Shown here: positions 7,359 to 15,026 of the stretch, piece by piece
Layout: each line of letters begins with the position of its first letter
How positions within the stretch are numbered: the stretch's first letter is position 1
NCBI GenBank assembly: GCA_900540945.1
Contig: UQHQ01000028.1
Span: 1 to 27,434 of the forward strand
DNA from: an uncultured Collinsella sp.
GTDB lineage: Bacteria; Actinomycetota; Coriobacteriia; Coriobacteriales; Coriobacteriaceae
Direction: 5' to 3'
DNA length: 27,434 bases
The notes under the pieces: model-generated
Database searches by the model: none
Told to the model about the DNA's origin: nothing
The model's input: only the letters and a program-made list of their open reading frames with translations
Position numbers and translations under genes: made by a program

Positions 7359-8750
7359 CTACACCGTTAGCGGCGCCGGCTCATGCGGCTCGCCGTTCAA
7401 CTCTACGATGACCTGTGTTCCCACGCCCTCCTGGGACTTCACGCGCATGCCAGAATCTTCTCCGTAAAAGAAATGGATGCGCTGAAGCACGTTGAAAAGC
7501 GCCAGGCCGCAACCTCGCTTGATGGAGCCGTCGGCGGTAATGCTCTCGGGCTCCTCTCGGCGATGCTGCTCAAACAGATGCGCACAGACTTCTTCGCTCA
7601 TACCGATGCCGTCATCTTCGACGGTGATCTCCAAGCCGTCATCGGTCTCAAAAGCCCTAACACGAATAGAAAGCGGCTCGGTCTCGCGCTGCGCATGCTT
7701 GATGCAATTTTCGAGCAGCGGCTGCAAGATAAACGGCGGCACCAGGCTGTCGCGCACCTCAAAGTCGATGTCGACCGAAACGCGCAGACGGCCGTCGCCA
7801 TACCGGGCCTGCATAAGATTGATATAACGAGTGCCCTGTTCCACCTCGTGCTCGAGCGTGGTGAGCGTATCGGAATCAGAAAGCGTCTGACGATAATAGT
7901 TGGAAAAGTCGATCAGCAGCGATCGCGCCTTGTCGGGCTCGGTTCGAACGAGCGACACGATCGTGCTAATGGTATTGAATAGAAAATGCGGGTCGACCTG
8001 CGACTGCAGGGCGCGAAGCTCAACGCGAGCCGTGAGCTCGTCCTGGCGCTCGAGCTCAAAGCTAGCGAGCTGCGTGGAAATTAGATCGGCAAAACCCGAG
8101 GCAAGGGCCGTCTGACGCATATCGATGCTGCTCAGGCGGGGGTAATACAGCTCGAGTGTGCCCACGCAATGCCCGCGCACGGTAAGCGGCGCGACAATGC
8201 CGGCGCGCAGGCGGGGAAAATAGCCGACCGTCTCATTGGAGGCGTCGCGCGAAAACACACTCTGTTCGCCGGACTCGATCACGTTGAGCGTGGTCTTGAG
8301 CACGACCGGGGTGCCGGCAGGGCACTTTGCCGAGTCCTCGCCCCAGCTTGCCAACACCTGTTTGCCATCGGTAAAGCAGATGGCAGAGGCGATGGTCTCG
8401 GACAGGATGATTTTAGAGGCGCCCAGGGCCGCTTCGGGCGTAAGGCCGCGCGACGTGTAGGCGAATATTTTTGATGCGATGGCAAGCGTACGGTCGGTTG
8501 CGCTCGATGTGAGGTCGTCGGGGACCACAAAGACATACGAGAAGAAGAAGCACAGCATGACCATGCCGGCAATGACCACGACGCCCGGAACGGGATTGGG
8601 ATTATCGGTTAAATCCCAGATAAGCAGCAGGATAAGCGCCGGAACGACAACACCGAGCAGGATGGCCTGGACCACATGCTGGGCCGTACGAAAGACCTTG
8701 GTAGAGTTGTAGCTCTTGCCCAGAATCAGCCTGTTTAAATCCACCGTCAT
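7359..8750 (-). CDS. LytS-family membrane sensor histidine kinase 2
   Basis: A 463-residue kinase with two membrane helices (about 25-45 and 57-77) and a cytoplasmic GAF-like region (about 88-225). A LytS-type core follows, with phospho-acceptor H255 in QVDPHFLFNT, N-box LQPLLENCIKHA, DDGIGM and a GCGLALFNVL lid. It is a paralogue of kinase 1 with the same domain order; the usual N of the INPHFLFN box is D here. Start choice is uncertain. AAAAGGGG directly abuts the ATG at 8750 with no spacing, whereas a GTG two codons later (8744) is spaced 6 nt from it and is probably the true start. A hairpin lies 32 bp upstream. Confidence 0.92.
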   Translation of the reverse strand: MTVDLNRLILGKSYNSTKVFRTAQHVVQAILLGVVVPALILLLIWDLTDNPNPVPGVVVIAGMVMLCFFFSYVFVVPDDLTSSATDRTLAIASKIFAYTSRGLTPEAALGASKIILSETIASAICFTDGKQVLASWGEDSAKCPAGTPVVLKTTLNVIESGEQSVFSRDASNETVGYFPRLRAGIVAPLTVRGHCVGTLELYYPRLSSIDMRQTALASGFADLISTQLASFELERQDELTARVELRALQSQVDPHFLFNTISTIVSLVRTEPDKARSLLIDFSNYYRQTLSDSDTLTTLEHEVEQGTRYINLMQARYGDGRLRVSVDIDFEVRDSLVPPFILQPLLENCIKHAQRETEPLSIRVRAFETDDGLEITVEDDGIGMSEEVCAHLFEQHRREEPESITADGSIKRGCGLALFNVLQRIHFFYGEDSGMRVKSQEGVGTQVIVELNGEPHEPAPLTV

Positions 8751-8779
8751 CCCCTTTTATCTATCGCACCCATAGCAAT

Positions 8780-8803
8780 AAAGAGGGCCGCAAGCGACCC
8801 TCT
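8780..8803 (-). terminator. Terminator or leader hairpin between amidohydrolase and kinase 2
   Basis: On the minus strand AGAGGGTCG pairs with CGGCCCTCT (one G-T pair) around a 4-nt loop, followed by an interrupted T run (TTATTG). It is 59 bp after the amidohydrolase stop and 32 nt before the kinase 2 ATG. The weak T run suggests inefficient termination. Confidence 0.65.
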
Positions 8804-8810
8804 CCATTGC

Positions 8811-8816
8811 ATTATG
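8811..8816 (-). promoter_or_regulatory. Candidate -10 element for the kinase 2 operon
   Basis: CATAAT on the minus strand matches five of six consensus positions and would start transcription near 8804, at the base of the adjacent hairpin. The best -35 at 16 bp spacing is the poor TGTAAA, so this is only a candidate. Confidence 0.3.
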
Positions 8817-8861
8817 CAATCAAAAACTGTGTTTTACATCCAGTCGTCGATGAACGGTAGT

Positions 8862-10139
8862 TTAGGCGCTGTATTTGTTGGCCTCGCCAAAGGTGCCAGC
8901 CTCGACGATCCAGCCGTCCTTCATGATGACGTCCATGTTGTCGGTGTTGAGCACGTGGATGTCGGCGGCGACGTCACCGTTGACGACCAGCAGGTCGGCG
9001 CACTTGCCGGCCTCGATGGAACCGGTCTCGTCCTCGATGTGGCACATCTTGGCACCGTTGAGGGTAGCGCAGGTGATGGTCTCGACCGGGGTGAAGCCGA
9101 TCTTGTCGACGAACTCGTACATCTCCTCGATGGAGCAGGTGCCATACGGGGTTACGAAGGAGAAGGAGTCGGAGCCGATCGTCATGACGACGCCGCGCTT
9201 CTTGGCCTCGCGCAGGCAGTCGTAGTTGCGCTGCAGCTCCTTCTCGACCAGGGTGCCCTCGTACTTGTCGTGCAGCTCGGGGACGTAGACGGGCGGATAG
9301 GTGGCGTACCAGGTGGGCAGGAAGGCGATCGTCGGGGTGAAGAAGGTGCCCTGCTCGGCCATGAGGTCCATGGTGCGCTCATCGATATCGAAGCCGTGAA
9401 TCAACTGCTCGCAGCCAAAGCGAACGGAATCGTAGGCAGCGGCGTGGTTGTTGTAGCAGTGGCTCCACACGGGGATGCCAACCATCTTGGCCTCTTCGAC
9501 CACGGCCTGGATCTCCTCAGAGCAGTAGTGCTGGTCGCGACCGGAGTCCCAGCGCCAGATGCCGCCACCGGTAGCCCAGATCTTGATGGCATCGGGGTTC
9601 TCGCGCAGGCGACGACGGACGGCCTTGCGCAAATCCCAAGGACCGTCGACCTGGTCGCCCCAGGGATGGGATTCCTTGTTGAGCTCCTGGGTGCAGTGGT
9701 GGGAGTCACCGTGACCGGCAACGCGGCAGAAGCCCAGGCCGGTGGCCAGAACGCGCGGGCCCTTAAAGACGCCCTTGTCGATGCAGTCGCGAATCTGGAT
9801 ACCAAAGCGGCCGATCTCGCAGACGGTGGTGAGGCCGTGGGTGAGGCAGTCGTAGGCCTGCTTGACGGCGACGGCCTGCTTCTCGAGGAGCGGCTGCATG
9901 ACCCAATCGGTGTCATCGTCGGTCAGGTTGCCCGAGAAGTGCAGGTGGGTGTCGATCAGGCCGGGAAGGACGGTCTTGCCGGCGGCGTCGATAACCTCAA
10001 CGCCCTCGGGAAGGTCCTGCATAACACCGGCGTACTCGATCTTGCCGTTGTCGTCGACGAGAACGAGGGAGTTCTCGACCGGCTCGGCGCCGGTACCGTC
10101 GATGAGCTTACCGCCAACGATTGCATACTTAGTGGACAT
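8862..10139 (-). CDS. Metal-dependent amidohydrolase
   Basis: A 425-residue amidohydrolase-superfamily enzyme. The dinuclear metal site is visible: H65 and H67 in DTHLHF, the probable carboxylated K186 in IKIWATGGG, H227 in WSHCYNNHAA, H248 in LIHGFD and D324 in IGSDSF. A beta-sandwich N-terminus (VGGKLIDGTG) and C-terminal return (GSIEAGKCADLLVVNGD) complete the fold. Relatives include Xaa-Pro/Xaa-Arg dipeptidases and imidazolonepropionase-like enzymes, so the scissile bond is probably an amide in a small molecule or dipeptide. A GGAGG site precedes the ATG. It follows the APC permease by 131 bp, which suggests import and cleavage of the same compound. The substrate is unknown. Confidence 0.88.
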   Translation of the reverse strand: MSTKYAIVGGKLIDGTGAEPVENSLVLVDDNGKIEYAGVMQDLPEGVEVIDAAGKTVLPGLIDTHLHFSGNLTDDDTDWVMQPLLEKQAVAVKQAYDCLTHGLTTVCEIGRFGIQIRDCIDKGVFKGPRVLATGLGFCRVAGHGDSHHCTQELNKESHPWGDQVDGPWDLRKAVRRRLRENPDAIKIWATGGGIWRWDSGRDQHYCSEEIQAVVEEAKMVGIPVWSHCYNNHAAAYDSVRFGCEQLIHGFDIDERTMDLMAEQGTFFTPTIAFLPTWYATYPPVYVPELHDKYEGTLVEKELQRNYDCLREAKKRGVVMTIGSDSFSFVTPYGTCSIEEMYEFVDKIGFTPVETITCATLNGAKMCHIEDETGSIEAGKCADLLVVNGDVAADIHVLNTDNMDVIMKDGWIVEAGTFGEANKYSA

Positions 10140-10221
10140 GGTTCCTCCTTATGGATCCATATAGTGGGCGAGGCCGTGTTGGGTCGCAGCCTCACAAAGC
10201 TACCCAAGTGATGCCGGGTTC

Positions 10222-10250
10222 GGTGCGCGGAAGAGAGGGCCCCGCGCACC
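10222..10250 (-). other. Intercistronic hairpin between permease and amidohydrolase genes
   Basis: GGTGCGCGG and CCGCGCACC form a perfect 9-bp stem with an 11-nt loop. No T run follows on the minus strand, so it is unlikely to be an intrinsic terminator. It could protect the 3' end of the permease message or set relative expression of the two genes. Confidence 0.6.
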
Positions 10251-10270
10251 TGGTCCGCCCCGGCTAGGCG

Positions 10271-11722
10271 TTACTTTTTGCGGGAATTGGTGAAAGCCAT
10301 GAGGGCCAGGCCAATAGCCAACCAGCCGATCACGATGCTCCACTCCACCATGTTGAGGGAGGCGGGAGAAAACGGAATCACGAGCAGGCCGATGATGATG
10401 GCGCAGGCGGCGATAGCGAGGCCGATGCCAAACTTGCCGCCGGGCACCTCGTAGGGACGAGGCAGGTCGGGCTCGGTGAAGCGCATGCGCAGGCAGGCGA
10501 GCGCGACCATGCCGCAGGAGAAGATGAAGGCGAGAGCCGACACGTTGGTCAGGGGGATGAGCATGTTCTTGCCCAGGAACGGACCGATGACGGTGATGAC
10601 GCCCAGAACGACGCAGGCAAGCTTGGGAGCGCCGGACTTGGGGTCGACCTCGGCGAACTTCTCGGGCAGTTGGCCCTTGCGGCCCATGGCGAGCATGATG
10701 CGGCTCGTGGCGCCGTAGAAGGAGTTCATCGGGCCCATGGGTCCAAGCGTGGCGATGACGAGCATGGCCAGGTACAGAAGCATGTTGATGCCCTTGAGGC
10801 AGGCAAGCGCGGGAACCGGGCTCTTAACAAACTCATGCCAGTCGAGGATGGTGCCGAACGAGTAGATGCAGACCATGTAGAAGCCGCCGGCGGCCAGCAG
10901 GGCCAGGGAGATGATCTTGCCGAACTTGTTCCAGTTGAGGCCCTCGGCTGCTTCCTCAGCCTGCTGAGGAATGGTGTCGAAACCGGCGTAGAAGAACGGG
11001 GTCAGAACCAGGACCGACACGATGCCGGCGAACAGGCTGGCGCCCTCGGTAGCGGCCTTGCCGCCGCCAGCGCCGGTGACCTGGGAGAACACGGGCATGG
11101 CGTTGTCCGGCGAGCCGGTGAACAGCGAGACGCCCATGGCGAGCAGCATGCCGCAAAGCAGGGCCTTGGTCAGGAAGGCCTGGAGCTTGGCGGCCGAGCT
11201 GGCGCCGCGGAAGTTGAGGAAGATGACGTAGGCTGCGAAGCCGAGCGCGATCAGCGTCGGGAACAGGTAAACGTCGGCGCCCAGGATGGTGTAGAGCTTG
11301 ACGGCGCGCAGCCACTCAAGACCGGGCAGGCTGCCGAACATCTCGGACACGAGGGTCGAAATGGCGATGGCCTCCCACGGGCACAGGATACCGTTGCCCA
11401 GGGCCAAAAGCCAACCGGTGATGTAGCTCAGCGTACGGCCAAAGCTACGATCGACATACTCGACGATGCCGCCCGAGATGGGGATAGCAGCCGTGAGCTC
11501 ACCGAAAACAGCTCCGACGGGCACGAGGAAGATTGCACCCAAGAGGAATGCGATCATAGCGGGAACGGGACCGCCGCCCACGACCATCCAGTCGCCGACC
11601 TGCAGAACCCAACCGGTACCGATGATGGCACCGAAACCGATGGTGAAGAAGTTCCAGAGCGAAAGCGTTTTCTTCATGCCGCCGTTATCCTCGACTGCAA
11701 CTTCTGCGTTCTTGTCCGCCAT
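10271..11722 (-). CDS. APC-superfamily amino acid permease
   Basis: A 483-residue membrane transporter with about 12 hydrophobic helices after a 20-residue polar N-terminus. The first helix carries TIGFGAIIGTGW, the glycine-rich unwound segment that binds the amino group of substrates in APC transporters. EYVDRSFGRTLSYITGW and PRPYEVPGG near the end are also typical of the family. I chose the ATG at 11722 (MADKNAEV), preceded by GGAGGGG; an upstream start 13 codons earlier would overlap this ribosome site. The amidohydrolase gene follows, so the pair probably handles one amino-acid-like or amide substrate. Specificity cannot be assigned. Confidence 0.9.
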   Translation of the reverse strand: MADKNAEVAVEDNGGMKKTLSLWNFFTIGFGAIIGTGWVLQVGDWMVVGGGPVPAMIAFLLGAIFLVPVGAVFGELTAAIPISGGIVEYVDRSFGRTLSYITGWLLALGNGILCPWEAIAISTLVSEMFGSLPGLEWLRAVKLYTILGADVYLFPTLIALGFAAYVIFLNFRGASSAAKLQAFLTKALLCGMLLAMGVSLFTGSPDNAMPVFSQVTGAGGGKAATEGASLFAGIVSVLVLTPFFYAGFDTIPQQAEEAAEGLNWNKFGKIISLALLAAGGFYMVCIYSFGTILDWHEFVKSPVPALACLKGINMLLYLAMLVIATLGPMGPMNSFYGATSRIMLAMGRKGQLPEKFAEVDPKSGAPKLACVVLGVITVIGPFLGKNMLIPLTNVSALAFIFSCGMVALACLRMRFTEPDLPRPYEVPGGKFGIGLAIAACAIIIGLLVIPFSPASLNMVEWSIVIGWLAIGLALMAFTNSRKK

Positions 11723-12082
11723 TGTTCCCCTCCTTTCCTTTTTGACGCCCCTTGACGTCACCCCTTGCGCGGTCTGTTTTGCCGCGCTCTTTTATTTCGT
11801 GGCTTTAAGATACGGCCTTGGCGCAGCAGCTCCGCTTGTAGCTCGACCGAAGGCAGAACTGCAAAACGAGCGGCGCCGTTTTTGGGACGAACGGCACGGT
11901 TTGCCGCTCATTGTTGCCGCCCGTCCGACGGGCGTACGCTCATCGGACGCATAGAGAGATGTTTTTGAGGCCGTGTGTTTTGCGCCTTTCGTACCGTTTA
12001 CCGAGCTTTTGACGCGCAGACCCATTTGTTGCACATCTTTTTTGTAGGATAGACAGGTTATACATGAGACAAGGCGGTACGA
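11723..12082. other. Divergent intergenic region, permease / C39 peptidase
   Basis: This 360-bp gap must hold promoters for both divergent genes. Next to the permease gene lies TGACGTCA (11753-11760), an 8-bp palindrome with a second GACG-like copy 12 bp away, which is a possible operator. A GCGCGG/CCGCGC hairpin (11767-11787) is followed on the plus strand by TCTTTTATTT. An inverted repeat CGTCCGA/TCGGACG spans 11922-11949. I could not place a convincing -35/-10 pair for either gene. Confidence 0.35.
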
Positions 12083-13117
12083 ATGGCATACGGATACAAC
12101 GACGGTGATCAACGGCGACAAAGCGTTCGCCTTGCTGGCCGTACCGCGCCGACGCCCGGAAGTGCCACGAGCAGCAATCTGCAACGTCCTCAAGAGCAAC
12201 CCAGGCCTTCGTCTCGGCAGCAGTCAAGCAGAACACGGCAGAGTGGCCGTCTGAGCACGGGCACAAGCGCGCAGCAAGATAGCCGCTTGGGCGCGCGCAC
12301 TCGACAGCGTCAGGCCGAGGTTCCGCAACTGCGCCGCAACGGCGCACGTCAGCCCGGCATCCATATCAACCGCTTCTTTTCGCATCCCCAAGGCGGACGC
12401 GACGGCAAGCCCTACCGCTCGACATCGCACGTGAATGCCCCTGCCCTGCCGGCTCGTCGGCTCCGCCTCGCACTGTGCTCTATCCTCACCTGTCTGGTCT
12501 TTGTGCTTATGAGCTCCTGTATGTCCCACGGCTCGGCCGGTCTCGAGCCCACCGCCGAGGACAAGCTGCTCAAGGCCCCCGTCGCGCCCGGTTATTCTTT
12601 CGCCTTTTCGACCCCGCGCTCGCAATGGCAAGCCGGCACGATGCCCCATATCTATCAGATCGACCCTGCGTGGTCGGAGCTGCCTTACGCCGGCGGCACC
12701 ATCCGCCAAAATGCCTGCGGGCCTACGTGCCTCACCATGGTCTATATCTTTAAGACGGGACGCACCGATATGACCCCCGTCGACATGTGCGCGCTTTCCG
12801 AGGCGGGCAATTACGCCCCCACCGGTGCAACCGAATGGTCGTTTATGACGAGCGGCGCGTGGCAGTTGGGACTTAACGGAACGGAGCTCCATAACGATCG
12901 CGACTCTATGACTCAGGCGCTGCGTTCGGGAGCGCCCGTCATCGCCGCCGTTCGGCCGGGCACCTTTACCAGCGTTGGACACTACATCGTGCTTTACGGT
13001 ATTGACGACGCCGATCAGATTGGAGTCTTCGACCCCAACTCGGCCAGCCGCAGCGCCCGCCGCTGGGGCGTCGTAGAAGTCCTTAACGAAGTCGAAGCCA
13101 TGTGGGCCTACTACTAG
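12083..13117 (+). CDS. Membrane-anchored C39-like cysteine peptidase
   Basis: A 344-residue protein in three parts. Residues 1-125 are rich in Arg, Gln and Ser and look disordered. A single membrane helix lies at about 128-147. Residues about 185-340 form a papain-like C39_2-type domain with C212 in NACGPTCLTM, H300 in GHYIVLYGI and D317 in FDPNS. The layout predicts a cytoplasmic tail and an extracytoplasmic peptidase-like domain (type II topology). AAGGCGG lies 5 nt before the ATG. Relatives are mostly uncharacterised; peptide-bond cleavage outside the membrane is inferred. It is the only plus-strand gene in the left half and shares no operon. I saw no terminator directly after it. Confidence 0.8.
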   Translation: MAYGYNDGDQRRQSVRLAGRTAPTPGSATSSNLQRPQEQPRPSSRQQSSRTRQSGRLSTGTSAQQDSRLGARTRQRQAEVPQLRRNGARQPGIHINRFFSHPQGGRDGKPYRSTSHVNAPALPARRLRLALCSILTCLVFVLMSSCMSHGSAGLEPTAEDKLLKAPVAPGYSFAFSTPRSQWQAGTMPHIYQIDPAWSELPYAGGTIRQNACGPTCLTMVYIFKTGRTDMTPVDMCALSEAGNYAPTGATEWSFMTSGAWQLGLNGTELHNDRDSMTQALRSGAPVIAAVRPGTFTSVGHYIVLYGIDDADQIGVFDPNSASRSARRWGVVEVLNEVEAMWAYY

Positions 13118-13520
13118 TCATTGGGCACTCATTGGGGACAGACTTAAATGAATGGTCGTCGGGGACAGTCTTACGGACGCCGGCCGAGAGCAGACGAAAA
13201 GGGCCATCCCGAACTGCTTGGAACTGCCAGCACGGAAAGCGCATCCTGCTTTGGGGCCCAATAGCGGGGTGCGCTTTCCGTTAGCGGCCCGTTTGGGAAA
13301 CTAGGGACCGCTTTTCGACAATAATCCGGGATGCATTTTCCGATTGAGGGCCTCAAGGGAAACCGCACCCCATGTTGGACGCTCATTCTGGGATGTGCTT
13401 TCCGCAGTTGATCGATGCGGCCTTTAAGGACTGTCCCAAGCTGCCGGCAGGAAAGGAACGTCCCCAAGTGCCGGGTTTCCGCAGCCTGCAATGCTCCTCA
13501 TGAACAGCCGCCTCAATAAC
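13118..13520. repeat. Intergenic region with GGGGACAG repeats and a 62-bp periodic palindrome array
   Basis: There is no supported gene. CATTGGGGACAGACTTAAAT (about 13130-13149) is followed by a second GGGGACAG at 13161. A GCTTTCCG-type motif then recurs: reversed at 13233-13246 and forward at 13266-13280, 13328-13342 and 13390-13406. The TTTCCG cores of the three forward copies start at 13275, 13337 and 13399, exactly 62 bp apart. The unit at 13328-13372 is itself an imperfect hairpin with centre TTGAGGGCCTCAA. GGACTGTCCCAAG and GAACGTCCCCAAG follow near 13430-13468. The pattern resembles REP-type repeats or decayed non-autonomous elements. Confidence 0.6.
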
Positions 13521-13554
13521 AAAAGCCCCCGCGGCCGAAGCGGACCGCGGGGGC
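13521..13554 (-). terminator. Terminator of the beta-glucoside PTS operon
   Basis: On the minus strand GCCCCCGCGG pairs with CCGCGGGGGC around a loop, and TTTT follows. It begins 17 bp after the GH1 stop codon. It closes the regulator-IIA-IIB-IIC-GH1 transcription unit. Confidence 0.85.
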
Positions 13555-13570
13555 AACAGACCTGCAAGAG

Positions 13571-15025
13571 TTAACTCAAGTCCTCGCCATTTGATGCAAT
13601 GACCTTTTGGTACCAGCAGAAGCTGTCCTTTCGGTAGCGATCGAACGTGCCTTTGCCCATATCATCGGCATCGACATAAACAAAGCCATAGCGCTTCTTC
13701 ATCTGCCCCGTCGAGGCCGACACCAAATCGATACAGCCCCACGGCGTGTATCCCATCAGGTCAACACCGTCCTCGACAATTGCATCGCGCAGCGCAAGAA
13801 TATGCCTTCGCAGGTAATCAATATGATACGCATCGTGGACTTTGCCGTCTTCCAGCGCATCGAGTCCGCCCACACCGTTCTCGGCGATAAAGAGCGGAAG
13901 ATGGTAACGATCGTGGTAGCCGGCAAGCGTCACGCGCAAACCCAGCGCATCGATCTGCCACTTCCAGGCAGTCTCTTTATCCTTGAGGTACGGATTGCGC
14001 AACGTCGGGAACACGTTGCCCTCCGCCTTCTCGGCGATCACCTGATCATCGGCGCACACCAAGCGCGAGCAATAGTACGAGAACGAGATGAAGTCGACCG
14101 TATGCTCTGCCAGATACTCCGTATCGCCCGGCTCAAAGGGCACGTGAACACCCTCTTTCTCGAGTGCACGCAGCTTCCAAGCAGGATAGGCGCCCGCAGC
14201 CATCACGTCTGTGTAGAAGTAGCGGCCGCGGTCCTCCTCATACGCAAGCCATACGTCCTCGGGCGCACAACGGTACGGATAGGTCGCACCGGCAGCGACC
14301 ATGCAACCCACCTTGTTTGCGGGATCGATCTTGTGCAGAATCTCGACAGCGCGAGCGCTCGCCATAAACATATGGTGCGAGAACGCCGCAGTCACGGCTG
14401 CACGGTCACGCTCATCCTCGAGCGTGACACCCGCGTTGAGATAGGACAGCGCCACGCTGTTGATCTCGTTGAACGTAAGCCAATAACGCACGAGGCCCTG
14501 GTACGCGCGTCCGACGGTCTCGACGTAGTGCGCATACCGCTCGATCATCTCTCGGCTTTGCCAGCCACCATAGCGCTCGACCAGAGCCAACGGATAGTCG
14601 TAGTGCGACAGCGTCACAAGCGGCTCGATTCCATGCTCGCGCAGCGCCTCGAATACCTGACGGTAAAACTCCAAGCCCTCGCCGTTGGGCTCGGCCTCCA
14701 TCCCTGTGGGAAAAATACGGCTCCAGCAAATTGAAAGACGCAGGCACTTAAAGCCCATCTCGGCAAAAAGCTCGACATCCTCGTGCCAATGATGGAAGAA
14801 GTCGTTGCCCCAGCGGCATGGATACAGCCTGTCCGGATCGTCCACGGGCTTTTGCCTGCCAAACATTACATCCCAGCGGTCGGAACCCTGTGGGATCAGG
14901 TCGGAGTGCGACATGCCGCGGCCGCCCTCGTTCCAGCCCCCTTCGGCCTGGTTGGCGGCGAGGGCACCACCCCACAAAAAGCCCTCGGGCATACCGGCGG
15001 CAGACGTTCTGTCAAAGTAACTCAT
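13571..15025 (-). CDS. GH1 6-phospho-beta-glucosidase
   Basis: A 484-residue glycoside hydrolase family 1 enzyme, a normal length for the family. The acid/base is E187 in TFNEINS and the nucleophile is E382 in IAENGVGG. The C-terminal segment SASTGQMKKRYGFVYVD carries the Ser-Lys-Tyr set that binds the 6-phosphate, so the substrate is a phosphorylated beta-glucoside such as cellobiose-6-phosphate delivered by the adjacent PTS. I prefer the ATG at 15025, directly after the IIC stop (TAGCATG). An ATG four codons earlier overlaps IIC and abuts GAGG with no spacing. Reinitiation after IIC is likely because the nearest GAGG is 12 nt away. Confidence 0.93.
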   Translation of the reverse strand: MSYFDRTSAAGMPEGFLWGGALAANQAEGGWNEGGRGMSHSDLIPQGSDRWDVMFGRQKPVDDPDRLYPCRWGNDFFHHWHEDVELFAEMGFKCLRLSICWSRIFPTGMEAEPNGEGLEFYRQVFEALREHGIEPLVTLSHYDYPLALVERYGGWQSREMIERYAHYVETVGRAYQGLVRYWLTFNEINSVALSYLNAGVTLEDERDRAAVTAAFSHHMFMASARAVEILHKIDPANKVGCMVAAGATYPYRCAPEDVWLAYEEDRGRYFYTDVMAAGAYPAWKLRALEKEGVHVPFEPGDTEYLAEHTVDFISFSYYCSRLVCADDQVIAEKAEGNVFPTLRNPYLKDKETAWKWQIDALGLRVTLAGYHDRYHLPLFIAENGVGGLDALEDGKVHDAYHIDYLRRHILALRDAIVEDGVDLMGYTPWGCIDLVSASTGQMKKRYGFVYVDADDMGKGTFDRYRKDSFCWYQKVIASNGEDLS

Positions 15026-15026
15026 G

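Noticed and set aside
11767..11798. GCGCGG/CCGCGC hairpin followed by TCTTTTATTT on the plus strand
   Set aside because: No plus-strand gene ends upstream of it, so calling it a terminator is not justified. It may be part of the permease gene's leader on the other strand.
12551..12552. Lipobox-like LMSSC in the C39-like protein
   Set aside because: The cysteine follows a hydrophobic helix that begins near residue 128, after a long polar tail, so it is not a lipoprotein signal peptide; a type II anchor is more likely.
13232..13406. CRISPR array
   Set aside because: Repeats are degenerate, palindromic and of changing orientation, the spacers resemble one another, and no cas genes are present.
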